From NCBI GenBank assembly GCA_021646405.1, contig SOER01000005.1, positions 82,305 to 146,304 on the forward strand: DNA of 64,000 bases. Direction: 5' to 3'. The stretch's first letter is position 1. The number at the start of each line of letters is the position of its first letter. Shown here in pieces: positions 37,060 to 45,680 of the stretch. Position numbers and translations under genes: made by a program. The DNA is from Candidatus Loosdrechtia aerotolerans. Lineage in GTDB: Bacteria; Planctomycetota; Brocadiia; Brocadiales; Brocadiaceae. The notes under the pieces were generated by a model, which did no database searches, was not told the DNA's origin, and saw nothing but the letters and a program-made list of their open reading frames with translations.

Positions 37060-37170
37060 GTGTGTGCCGTGCATGTTACAATGCATGGGAGTGGAAGTCT
37101 CCTGTCCGGGCAGATGAGGCCGAAGGACAAACGAAACCCCAAGGGCATCATCGTGAGGTGATGTCTGGAG
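37060..37170 (+). mobile_element. Group IIC intron 5'-end remnant
   Basis: Begins gtgtgcc(g)tgcatg and continues with blocks gagtggaagtctcc, ggcagatgaggcc and ccaagggcatc, then a gtgaggtgat hairpin ending ctggag. This order follows domain I of the Oceanobacillus-type group IIC intron (GUGUGCC start, guggaagucuc-like stem, caaggguguc, ...cuggaag). The reverse transcriptase and the 3' domains are missing. Confidence 0.55.
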
Positions 37171-37189
37171 ATAATGGATAGTTGGGGAC

Positions 37190-37458
37190 ACATCCCATTT
37201 ATTCTTCCTTTTTCTTTATCGGTCTGCCCTTTGGTCTGAATAGCAATCTTCTGCCTAATTTTTCCGACAGACATGCCATGAAATCTTCTCCACCAGGCGG
37301 TTTTCCCAGGCGGGTTTTTGCTCTGATCTCTTCAAGTGCAACTTGTAGTCGGCCATCTCCATTTTATCAAATAACGGTTCTTTAAGAAAGTTGTTGGCTT
37401 CACCGTTAATGCGAGACCTGGCGCTGGAATATGGGTAATCTTCCGGGTCATTTACCAT
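37190..37458 (-). pseudogene. REP-associated transposase C-terminal remnant
   Basis: Reads MVNDPEDYPYSSARSRI and then KEPLFDKMEMADYK with a short internal deletion and frameshift before the FMACLSEK-like end. REP-like gggacacatccc and gggatgtgcccc motifs flank it. Confidence 0.65.
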
Positions 37459-37499
37459 CTTTTGCCCTTACAACAAATGGGATGTGCCCCCAATTACAA

Positions 37500-37615
37500 A
37501 AAACTCAAGAACCGCGTAATCCTGATAATATGCATGGATGTGCGGAGGGTTATGTTCTTTTGGAGAACAATACATCCTGATAATGATGAGGTCTTCCGGT
37601 TCGCCCGAATAATTA
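37500..37615 (-). pseudogene. DUF4160 N-terminal fragment
   Basis: Translates as IIIRMYCSPKEHNPPHIHA followed by YYQDYAVLEFF. The NPPHIHA motif is the mark of DUF4160 proteins. The DNA is nearly identical to 44770-44829. It sits inside the mosaic transposase between the two halves at 37190 and 37622. Confidence 0.6.
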
Positions 37616-37621
37616 AGTATG

Positions 37622-37839
37622 GTGTCCCTGGAATACAAGGGTGTTACAATCAGGTGTACGTGATTTGTCATAAGGCAGTAAGCCAGTATTAACGTTTCTT
37701 TTTCGGATGAGTATCTTTCAAGCAGGGATATATACCTTTAAAAATCTTCTCTGTCCAGAAAGACCTTTTCCTTGTTGTTTCCTCTTAGGATTACATGATG
37801 AGGATATCCTGTCACTACCAATCTTGCTATTCGAGGCAT
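37622..37839 (-). pseudogene. REP-associated transposase N-terminal remnant
   Basis: Starts MPRIARLVVTGYPHHV. A TAA replaces the usual glutamine codon after about 35 codons, and TNHVHLIVTP follows before the sequence switches to another repeat at 37620 (gtatggtgtccc). Confidence 0.7.
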
Positions 37840-38131
37840 GTCTCACTTTATATCGTCTTGCTATCCATCTTGTCAAGAATTGGGATGTGTCCCTATTATT
37901 CCAATTCTTCATTATTTCTATTATTCCTCTATTATTTAAAAGCCATTATATAGGGATAATTGACAAGAAATCAAAAATATCTTTATCGAGATTTCATTTT
38001 CTTGCCTTGTCATTTTGAAAGATTTGACCCCTTTGACCCACACAACATATGTTATATGTACAGGCAGCAATTGCATTCTCGGATAGCCTGGCAAGGCATA
38101 ACCACATTTGACAAAAACCCGAAAACACTCT

Positions 38132-38872
38132 TTAGTCCCGATTGGCTTCAGCGGTGGTTAGGTCTCTTGATAAAACATATGCATTTCTACCATTTATTTT
38201 TATAATATCAACAATACCACAATCCTTTAAAGCATTTGACAAATCATAATACGTTTTGGATTTGTATCCTATTCTTTTCATATGACCAACTACATCATTC
38301 ATAAACACTGGTTTAGATGATTGCTTCAAAAAACTTATTAGATGGTTTGCTTGGCTACAAACCCTGCCGCTTTTTAACCTCTTGGCCATATTTTGTCTAG
38401 CTAAGTTTCGTTCGCTTTGTATTGCTGTTTGCGGCATCGACTCAAAGATCACTTTTTTATCATCTTTAATATCTACCTGTAAGTCTTCATTAAGAATATT
38501 ATTTATAAGTTTTTTATCGTTCTTCTTTTTTAAGTATTCAAGCAAATAATCCGATGCTAACTCTATATATTCAATGCCAAAATATTCAAAAGAACGTTTA
38601 AAATTTTCAGGGATTCTATTTGCAGCTAGTACTACCCTAATAGGTATTTTTTCCCCTTCCAATATATGCCCAGCATAATCCAGTAACTGGGCAATATCTT
38701 TTCGCGTTGCCACTAATTTAACTTCAACAACTAGTTTTTGGCCATTGATATCTTCAAATAAAATGTCCAGCTTCTTTCCTTTAAGATAAACCTGGTTCCC
38801 AATAAATTTAATATCCTTTTCAATTAAATCAGGATACTTAATCAGAATTTTCTCTAATGTCTTTTCGTCCAT
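38132..38872 (-). CDS. NucS-like endonuclease domain protein
   Basis: 246 residues from the ATG at 38872; the longer frame to 38905 would start inside the attC-like site. The N-terminal nuclease core is clear: LKGKKLDILFED (D36), LVVEVKL (E50, K52), then AQLLDYAGHI. This fits the NucS C-terminal/DUF91-type PDDEXK fold, which cuts branched or mismatched DNA in related proteins. The C-terminal half (VGHMKRIGYKSKTYYDLSNALKDCG) looks like a winged helix. It follows attC-like site 4 on the minus strand, as a cassette gene would. Confidence 0.8.
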   Translation of the reverse strand: MDEKTLEKILIKYPDLIEKDIKFIGNQVYLKGKKLDILFEDINGQKLVVEVKLVATRKDIAQLLDYAGHILEGEKIPIRVVLAANRIPENFKRSFEYFGIEYIELASDYLLEYLKKKNDKKLINNILNEDLQVDIKDDKKVIFESMPQTAIQSERNLARQNMAKRLKSGRVCSQANHLISFLKQSSKPVFMNDVVGHMKRIGYKSKTYYDLSNALKDCGIVDIIKINGRNAYVLSRDLTTAEANRD

Positions 38873-38892
38873 AAAACACCTTCTCCCAAGAG

Positions 38893-38965
38893 ACCCAACG
38901 GCCAAGCATTACCTGCGGCTGCGAAGCAGAGCGGAACAGCCGTCAGGTGCATGCCTTTGTTGGCC
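38893..38965 (-). other. attC-like recombination site 4 (minus orientation)
   Basis: Read on the minus strand it runs from gccaacaaaggcatgcacc through cctgacggc/gccgcaggt arms to cttggccgttgggt. Core sites gccaac and gttgggt bound the palindrome. It lies between the stop of the nuclease pseudogene (38969) and the start of the NucS-like gene (38872), opposite in direction to sites 1-3. Confidence 0.65.
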
Positions 38966-38968
38966 ACG

Positions 38969-39837
38969 CTATTGTTTGGAAACAAATTGCAGAAATTCCC
39001 GGACTTTATCCTTCTCCTTGAACGCTCCTTCGACACGGTCACCGTTTGAAAATGTGACGAGGATTTCATACTTTCGGAATTCACCAGATCCCTCGTAAAT
39101 CCGATGTTCATCGAGAAATCTAATCGCATCGTTGATAGTCACAAACTCGTTTGATCTGCCATAAAGAGGAATGATGACAATCCTCTCGACCATGCGATTC
39201 AGTCGATCACTGAGTGCGACCATGAATTTATCGAGTCCTCCCTGATTGGCAACCACAAGATGTCTCTTTATCCTCTCTGTCATGCACTGGGGAGCCGCCT
39301 CGATCTTCTTGACACATTTCTGAAAGGCTGCATCTGGGGTTGTTTCATCAAAGGCAATATCAATCCCTTCTGCAGCAAAAGCGGCAACTAACGTTTTATA
39401 TGGGAAGTAGAGCACTTGAAAACCAAGCGAACGAGCTGTTCAAGAGATCCTTCAGTGAAGACACCAGACAGAACAGCACCGAGAAATGGATTGGACCACT
39501 GGAATTTTTCAGCCAGAGGTAAAATCGCTCCTTGAATCTCCTGCGCCTTATTCCGTGAGTGCTTAGTGTATCGACGCCAAGCAACTTCAATAAACGCAAC
39601 GGGGATGCCTGTTATTGTGTCGTTACCATCTCTTTCCAAAACATAGTCAAGATCGTGAACATTGCCATAAGGGTCTTCCCATGTAACCTTCTTCCCTTTC
39701 CTCGACTTGCGTGATTTCTTTTGATGATCGAGGTACAGATTCTTCTCCCTTGCGAAGTTCGATAGAAACGGCTCAATGACAGCCTCGAGGAGATTGCCAA
39801 TGATTTGTCCGAATTTGTGAGACGGGGATTCAGCCAC
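38969..39837 (-). pseudogene. Restriction endonuclease-like protein, frameshifted
   Basis: Two frames overlap at 39388-39415 and together give about 288 residues. The first (from GTG 39837) has DLDYVLERDG and FIEVAWRRYTKHSRNKAQEI, a PDDEXK-like core. The second continues FPYKTLVAAFAAEGIDIAFDE to the end. Adding one G in the run near 39417 would join them as RLGFQVLYFPYKT. It starts six bases after the methyltransferase stop, so it is the probable restriction partner. Whether the shift is biological or a sequencing indel is open. Confidence 0.7.
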
Positions 39838-39843
39838 GTGTGT

Positions 39844-41168
39844 TTACCCTTCGATCCAAAGCCTGCCCTCCTTCAAGGGGACTCTGTGTTTTCTATTCTT
39901 CCACTTGATGTTCCGATCCCGAATCTTCTCAAAAGAATAAGATCTAAAACCTGCGGCAAGAGCCAACTCCCCCAGCCATGTGTCAACATTCAGATAGACA
40001 CCATAAGGTGCAGAATCGCCGATAACGAAACACACGAACGTCCAGGCCGGCAAATTTGTCTCAATGACTTGAAAACGAGACCGAGATCCCTGAAGTACGC
40101 CGCTGCCATCGTATGATAGCTCTTTCTTCCCCCCTTAGTCTCCCGGACTTCCGCTAATGTATGACAAGCGGTTGAAAGGTCTCTCCTGATTGGATCTAAC
40201 ACAGGTTCTGCGAGCAGCTCATCAAGTAACAGTTTCTCTGCAGCGGCATGCTGAGAGCATGAGCGGATAAGATGCTGGCGAACAGCATTTTGTAGGTCTC
40301 CCCATCCATTGATTTCACCCCAGAAAGTCATTTCCAGGCGTGTGGCGTCAGCATAGTCGTAGTTGTTCGGATAGGGAGGAGATGTCACAACCGCATCAAC
40401 TTGAAGTTGTGAACAGCCCTCCGGGGCACGTGCATCAGTCATCAGGATGTGGCTATCTGAGCACCAACCGTTACGCTGGATGTACTCCACATCCTGCAAT
40501 ATCTCAGTAGCCTTGAACTGAAACGCCGCTAACGGTGTTTGGACGCTTGCCTTATTCTTATTTGGCAATACGTACTGCCACTGAGCAGTTCCTACTCCGC
40601 TACAGGGTCGAAGAATTGCAGTCAGAAGAAGCCAGAGCAGTTCTGATTCGGGTGTTTTTTTATCAAACTCAGCCAAGAACACGTCTCGCATCACAAATAG
40701 CGGAGACAGGACTTCTGGTGTGTAACATTTGGTTAGGAGGGATGAAGCCTCTTTCAACTCGATGGACAACTTCTCAGGAATGGAGTCTGCAAAACGCTGG
40801 AAGAGTGAACTGAGAGTTGATGAATCAACCTGGATGCCACGGAGTTTTGCATTGGCAATCCGGTAAACGAATGGATGTGTTTCAAACCCCCAACTCTGAA
40901 CGTGTTCGGCATCACAGGCAAGCAGGGTAGTGCCCACGCCGGAAAAAGGATCCAGGACAACGAATGATGGCGATCCGTCGCGACGCTCACGAATCAACGA
41001 TCGGACCCAATCGGCGGAAAACCCAGCAGAGTACCGAAACCAACGGTGAACCGGGAGCGCCATATTATCGACAAAGGCACCAGAACGCCCATTGACGCTG
41101 GCGTCTGTGACCGGTACCGTAGCTTCCATATCAAAAAGGCTGCGTTGGTATGAAAGAGATATCTTCAT
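39844..41168 (-). CDS. DNA methyltransferase of a restriction-modification pair (frameshift near C-terminus)
   Basis: About 440 residues. The SAM-binding motif I is VLDPFSGVGTTLLACD and the catalytic motif IV is VVTSPPYPNNYDY, typical of amino-methyltransferases (N4-cytosine or N6-adenine). The main frame stops at 39990. The true end continues in another frame as FVIGDSAPYGVYLNVD to KEGRLWIEG (stop at 39844); one missing T near 40026 explains the break. The downstream nuclease-like gene completes a type II-like pair. The target sequence cannot be read. Confidence 0.82.
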
Positions 41169-41430
41169 ATTTCAATAAGTTTCTGTATGCCTCATATAAT
41201 CCTCATCTCAGAAGAATGTCTGCAAACGTTGATTTCCTCGCTGAGTAATATGATGTGACACTTCCGGTACAACCACACGTGCAATCCTTGACATAGGCTT
41301 ATCTTAATTATTTTAATAACAAAGTCAATAATTAAGTATGGTGTCCCAAAAAATCCCAGAATTCAAACATATTACGAAGAAGTTGATGGCATCAAATCTT
41401 TATTTTTTTGACAAATTTACCATTTTGAAA

Positions 41431-41529
41431 CAGGCTGTCCGAGAATTCACTTTTTCGCGGTCTCCCAAGTCATATGTCCTTGTAAATCAATATCTGAAAT
41501 TTCATGAATTTGCATTCTCGGACAGCCTG
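41431..41529. repeat. Inverted repeat with 16-bp perfect arms
   Basis: caggctgtccgagaat (41431-41446) pairs perfectly with 41514-41529 across a 67-bp loop. A single arm with one change is present at 38075-38090. It is preceded by the REP-like aattaagtatggtgtccc at 41331. No gene is supported between 41169 and 41634. Confidence 0.65.
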
Positions 41530-41634
41530 TCAAGGTCTGACCCCTATCCGATAGCAGAAAGCGATCAGGTGAAGCGACTTGTTATGCCTTGGTTAACTTA
41601 TCGTACGGTTCTGGTTCAACATCAGGCACTTTTT

Positions 41635-41724
41635 TTAATATAGCTTCAAAATCTTTTCTTCTTTAGCAATTTTCTTAATTTTTTTGTGTAACGATTCCGG
41701 TAATCTTATACTCAAAGTACTCAT
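41635..41724 (-). pseudogene. Ribbon-helix-helix antitoxin remnant
   Basis: 29 codons: MSTLSIRLPESLHKKIKKIA and then KEEKILKLY with a stop. This is the first strand and helix of an RHH antitoxin; the rest is missing. The ATG overlaps the stop of the PIN fragment, as in an operon. Confidence 0.6.
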
Positions 41725-41937
41725 AATAAGTCTCCTTGCAATCCAATAAATTCTTTAGGCGTTATTGGTTCCGGTTTAAATTGTTCCAAGCCTTTAAAAT
41801 GTTTACTATTGTAAGTAACAATGTAATCACAATTACCTGCTACTGCTAATTCCAAAATCATATCATCTTTTTGGTCTTTTAAAACTGGCCTCCATAAATA
41901 AAAAATCTCTTGATGGATACAAATTTTACAAAAATAG
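41721..41937 (-). pseudogene. PIN-domain toxin C-terminal fragment
   Basis: Reads LWRPVLKDQKDDMILELA then CDYIVTYNSKHF and TPKEFIGL, the C-terminal half of a COG1569-type PIN toxin with its DD and D acidic residues. The N-terminal half is cut off at 41938 by the palindromic element. Confidence 0.7.
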
Positions 41938-41938
41938 T

Positions 41939-42240
41939 AATTACTCAGGTTCAGGGTTGGCTTGTTCCCAAACAGACAGGCTGGGTCAAATGGATTCCTT
42001 TGTCTTAAAAGTGGGGAATAACCCTTAAAAATTATCCATTTTATCTTAAATTTATAGCTCTTAATCCTTAAAGTGGGGAAGAAACGCCTCAAAATGTACG
42101 AAAATTGTTTATTTGACCCAGCCTGTCTGTTTGGGAACAAGCCTGTGGCAGGCCAAGTAGAGACGCAAGATTTTGCGTCTCTACTAAGGCTCAGCTTGAT
42201 GCATATGCCCCTAACCCTGAACCATGAACCTGAATAATTA
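41939..42240. repeat. Dispersed palindromic element, copy 3 with long stem
   Basis: The outer ends (ttactcaggttcagggtt and aaccctgaaccatgaacctg) match copy 2. Inside, 31-bp perfect arms (41961-41991 and 42111-42141) frame a 119-bp loop. The remaining catatgcatcaag end is at 42196-42209. It truncates the PIN gene. Confidence 0.8.
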
Positions 42241-42395
42241 CGAATAGATTGGTACTCAAACAAATCACGCGGATTACGCAAGAAGCAGGATACCTTTACC
42301 ACTGGTAATCAAACGACAGATGCTGCAGATGAGGCTATCGAAATAATCGACGTATCTGCACACCAACCACGACGCATCCCTTCAAAGCAATGGCG

Positions 42396-42654
42396 CTATT
42401 GTATCAAACTAAAAAAGCAATTTCCTATCATCGCAGATGAAACTTTTTTTCTCCTCACCCATTCCGCTACCTCTTCCGTGCAATAACCCAAACCGCATGA
42501 ATAATCCCGGGAATATAGCCGAACAGAGTGAGCAGGATATTCAGCCAGAAATGAAGTCCTATGCCGACCTGCAGAAAAACACCCAGCGGGGGCAGCAATA
42601 TGGCAAAAAGAAGTCTAATTGGATCCATTCACGTACTCCTTTCTATTGTATCAA
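42396..42654. repeat. 12-bp direct repeats flanking an inserted yqaE block
   Basis: ctattgtatcaa occurs at 42396-42407 and at 42643-42654, both encoding YCIK in the frame of the transposase. The DNA between carries the YqaE gene on the minus strand. Removal of one repeat plus the block restores the transposase frame. Confidence 0.75.
42467..42628 (-). CDS. YqaE/Pmp3-family small membrane protein
   Basis: 53 residues with two hydrophobic helices. The family motif LPPLGVFLQVG is followed by FWLNILLTLFGYIPGIIHA. This is a full-length UPF0057/Pmp3 protein, linked in other organisms to salt and membrane stress. The start is the ATG at 42628 after an AGGAGT-like site. It lies within a transposase remnant between 12-bp direct repeats. 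Confidence 0.88.
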   Translation of the reverse strand: MDPIRLLFAILLPPLGVFLQVGIGLHFWLNILLTLFGYIPGIIHAVWVIARKR

Positions 42655-43015
42655 GAAAATCTATGAGGTAGGTCCCCTGTGCTGTCCAAACTGCAGCGGG
42701 GAAATGAAGATTATCAGTTTTATCACTGACCAACAGGTAATACGCCAGATACTCAAACACCTCGGTCTTTGGACGCCTTCCAGAGACCCCCTGACACCGT
42801 ACCTCCCCTAAAAACCATGAACTGGTCTATGAGCTTTTTGATGACCTGTCTGCATTCAACAGAGTGGCAGATGATGAATCCTGTATTATGCCAAACTGAA
42901 CTATTTGGTTTATGCCATTTATTACAGGAGACAGGGATAGTCTGTTTATCCCACGGCAATACCATACTAAAAATCAGGTAATGTGCAGCAAATTACCCAT
43001 CCACAGATAATACTT

Positions 43016-43415
<400 letters not shown>

Positions 43416-43567
43416 CTAAACAAACAATATAAAACATGAGGTTCAGATACAAACTTGGACTTGCCTGGGGTAAACTGAAAAATGCCGCAGTTGAGGTCGG
43501 GTGCAATGGGTTATTGGGCGGCATCCTGGGGTATGGTTTATGCAACTTTTATCACTAATTCAAGTTT

Positions 43568-43879
43568 TCAACTCTGGCCCGTTCGTCGTCGTTGCAGCCA
43601 TCGCTCAAATGAAGCCTGGCTCTCGCTCGACTTCTTACCGAGCAATATTCCTTCAACCCCAATATCTTCATCTAAATCAGGCCAATGAATTCCATATCCT
43701 GCCCCACTAATTTGGAAGTTAGCTCGTTCTGCCGGGGTTCCATAAGCTAAACGAGGATACCAACCAATCGGAATCGCAATGGTACGACCATCTTCCAAAT
43801 CAACCGAGAGTGTATCATCCGTAACAGTCACGTTGATAATTCTACTAAGGGTTAGCGTTACAGAATGCATCCCATTCAT
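43568..43879 (-). CDS. DUF2442 protein (TA-like partner of DUF4160)
   Basis: 103 residues. The conserved DDTLSVDLEDGRTIAIPIGWYPRL and IHWPDLDEDIGVEGIL segments are typical of DUF2442. Its start lies inside the end of the DUF4160 gene (35 bp overlap), so the two are coupled. Such pairs are thought to be toxin-antitoxin modules; the biochemistry is not established. Confidence 0.88.
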   Translation of the reverse strand: MNGMHSVTLTLSRIINVTVTDDTLSVDLEDGRTIAIPIGWYPRLAYGTPAERANFQISGAGYGIHWPDLDEDIGVEGILLGKKSSESQASFERWLQRRRTGQS

Positions 43880-44090
43880 TTCTTAACAACTCCAAATTCT
43901 CGTGCATAATCCGCTCAATATCCCGTAATTCTTTTCGATTAAAACCATAGTTGGCAGCCAATGCTACATCAGGGTCAAGCCAGAATTTAGCACTCATCCT
44001 TTCCCGGTCAACATGCATATGGCGCGATTCGCCGCAGTCATAGGAATAGAAGTAAAAACGATAAGGCCCGATCCTTAATGTCGTTGGCAT
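43845..44090 (-). CDS. DUF4160 protein
   Basis: 81 residues: PTTLRIGPYRFYFYSYD, then a conserved histidine motif ESRHMHVDRE and a C-terminal helix with ELLRNEWDAFCNA. First gene of a pair with the DUF2442 gene. The stretch 44091-44398 after it holds only worn repeats, including a half attC-like accctaacagcaggg-type arm near 44228. Confidence 0.85.
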   Translation of the reverse strand: MPTTLRIGPYRFYFYSYDCGESRHMHVDRERMSAKFWLDPDVALAANYGFNRKELRDIERIMHENLELLRNEWDAFCNANP

Positions 44091-44398
44091 TTTCTTCGCA
44101 TTTCAGGGGATAGTCAGAGAATTTATAACATCTGTTATAAACTCAATTCCCTTAAAACAAATGAATAATTTTAGCTTACCACGATTTTAGACGTTTTGCA
44201 ATAGCTTCTTTCAGTTTCCAAAATCTAGACACCTAACAGCAGGGCTCAGCCACCAGGCCGCACATTCAGCCTTGAGCTTCGGGGCAAAGCACAACCTGCG
44301 GTACGGTCGGCTGCAGCACTCGGATCGTCTTTGACGTCACTAACCTGGAGGACGATCGTCGATGTATCAGCGGGCACATCCCGTTTATTCTTCCTTAA

Positions 44399-44581
44399 TC
44401 AAAAAACTATCGAATCAAACTTGACTGTTACTGAGTTAAATAAAGACATATCTTTTAATTCTGCAAATTTACCTATGTCAAAATATGGTGATACATCAAA
44501 AATTCTTTCTTCCTCATTCTCGAATTTAATCAAAAGCTTGTACCCATCTAATGGCTTTACGCTTATTACTGAAAAATACAT
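44399..44581 (-). CDS. DUF2442 protein, second copy, C-terminally shortened
   Basis: 60 residues: SVKPLDGYKLLIKFENEEER and FDVSPYFDIGKFAELKD match DUF2442. The frame ends where transposase-end sequence starts (tttattcttcctt near 44395), so about the last 15-20 residues were replaced. AAGGAGGAAAG precedes the ATG. Confidence 0.75.
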   Translation of the reverse strand: MYFSVISVKPLDGYKLLIKFENEEERIFDVSPYFDIGKFAELKDMSLFNSVTVKFDSIVF

Positions 44582-44592
44582 TTCTTTCCTCC

Positions 44593-44829
44593 TTATCTCA
44601 AAGGTTCGATTGGGAAGGGAAGTTCACCTTTTGATGCCAATTCCCAATCAGCTAAAAGTTCTTCTTTATGAATTTCAGCCCATGCTAAAGCAAGTTTCGT
44701 TTGTTTTGGAGGCAACTTGCCTTCTGATATCTCACATGCACGAATATCGATTATAGCCTTGTAATCCTGATAATATGCATGGATGTGCGGAGGGTTATGT
44801 TCTTTTGGAGAACAATACAGCCTGATAAT
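44593..44829 (-). pseudogene. DUF4160 protein, N-terminally truncated
   Basis: IIIRLYCSPKEHNPPHIHA and, at the end, LALAWAEIHKEELLADWELA and ELPFPIEPLR are a nearly complete DUF4160. The first ten or so residues and the start codon are missing at a junction near 44832. It precedes the second DUF2442 gene. The block 44836-45049 holds no gene I recognise. Confidence 0.7.
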
Positions 44830-45049
44830 GATAATGAATCCAAAGCCGGTAGAACGCGAGGTGCTTGCTATTAAAAAAGAACAATTGCAGCGAAGAATGC
44901 TTGGTACAATCCTTGATTTCTCAAGCCTTTTTTACCTTAACTGCGAAACTTGGGTTAATGTCTTTTTAAATTACAATACCTATGCATCAAGTGCAAGTAT
45001 GGTGTCCCTGGAATTTCCAACTGCACTCCGTCGTTGGTATCAATTATTA

Positions 45050-45077
45050 TTGACTATAGGTATATTTGAGGTATAAT
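45050..45077 (+). promoter_or_regulatory. Sigma70-type promoter of brnTA
   Basis: ttgact and a perfect tataat are spaced by 16 bases. The GTG of brnT begins about ten bases after the -10 box, so the transcript is nearly leaderless. Confidence 0.6.
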
Positions 45078-45086
45078 AATTATACT

Positions 45087-45345
45087 GTGGAGTTTGAATT
45101 CGACCCAAAGAAAAGTGACATCAATAAATCGAAGCATGGAATTGATTTCTCTGAAGCACAAACTCTCTGGGATGACCCTGATTTGATTGAGATTCCTTTA
45201 AAAACAAGCGATGAGCCAAGATTTTTGGTGATCGGAAAAATATTGGTCTGGAATTATAACTTACAGGAGCAGTAAGACAAGGACTATTTCAGTGCGCTGT
45301 TCGAGAAAAGAGGAGGTTGATATATATGAAGGCTATAAAGGCTAA
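45087..45345 (+). pseudogene. brnT: BrnT toxin, frameshifted
   Basis: From the GTG at 45087: VEFEFDPKKSDINKSKHGI, then DEPRFLVIGKI, the standard BrnT start. After a single extra T near 45243 the frame must shift to continue WSGIITYRSSKTRTISVRCS and EEVDIYEG, ending at 45345. The original frame stops at 45275. The DNA at both ends is otherwise intact, so this is either a recent loss or an indel error. The antitoxin start lies within its last codons. Confidence 0.75.
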
Positions 45346-45562
45346 AGAAATTGAAAAGAAATTTGATGAAGGCAAGGATATTTCCAAATATCTTGATTTG
45401 TCAAAGGCAAGAAGACCTGAGCAGGAACAGAAAAGGGTAAATGTGGATTTCCCTTTGTGGATGATCCATTTATTGGATAAAGAAGCAAGACGTTTAGGTG
45501 TACCCCGACAATCCATTATCAAAGTTTGGATAGCGGAACGTCTTGAAAAGATATCTTTGTGA
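45326..45562 (+). CDS. brnA: BrnA-type antitoxin
   Basis: 78 residues from the ATG at 45326, which has AGGAGG nine bases upstream. It carries the linker FDEGKDISKYLDLSKARRP followed by a ribbon-helix-helix (RVNVDFPLWMIHLLDKEARR and LGVPRQSIIKVWIAERL). This matches BrnA antitoxins, which bind BrnT and repress the operon. Confidence 0.9.
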   Translation: MKAIKAKEIEKKFDEGKDISKYLDLSKARRPEQEQKRVNVDFPLWMIHLLDKEARRLGVPRQSIIKVWIAERLEKISL

Positions 45563-45680
45563 ATAGAGAGGAATATAGGAATATAGGGACACTTCCCATA
45601 TTTCATCTATGCCCCCATCTTTGTCTTTGGCATTCCGGTTTTCTTTGGTAAATGATTCTCAACGGCCTCCCAGACAATCA

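Larger units (their letters stand above)
42270..42890 (+). pseudogene. Transposase C-terminal remnant (IS91-like), interrupted
   Basis: The segment DAADEAIEIIDVSAHQPRRI, then a break, then KIYEVGPLCCPNCSGEMKI and VIRQILKHLGLW. This matches the end of zinc-finger-bearing putative transposases, often called IS91-like. A 247-bp block carrying yqaE interrupts it at a repeated tattgtatcaa, and a later frameshift precedes HELVYELFDDLSAFN. Confidence 0.55.

Noticed and set aside
41338..41643. 101-residue open frame on the plus strand
   Set aside because: It spans the inverted repeat at 41431-41529 and gives no protein-like pattern.
44228..44345. A fifth attC-like site
   Set aside because: The left core acctaac and one arm are present, but I could not find a matching right core; kept only as a possible half site.
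44783..45076. 97-residue open frame on the plus strand
   Set aside because: Its first part is antisense to the DUF4160 remnant, and the rest is repeat junction DNA without a known motif.
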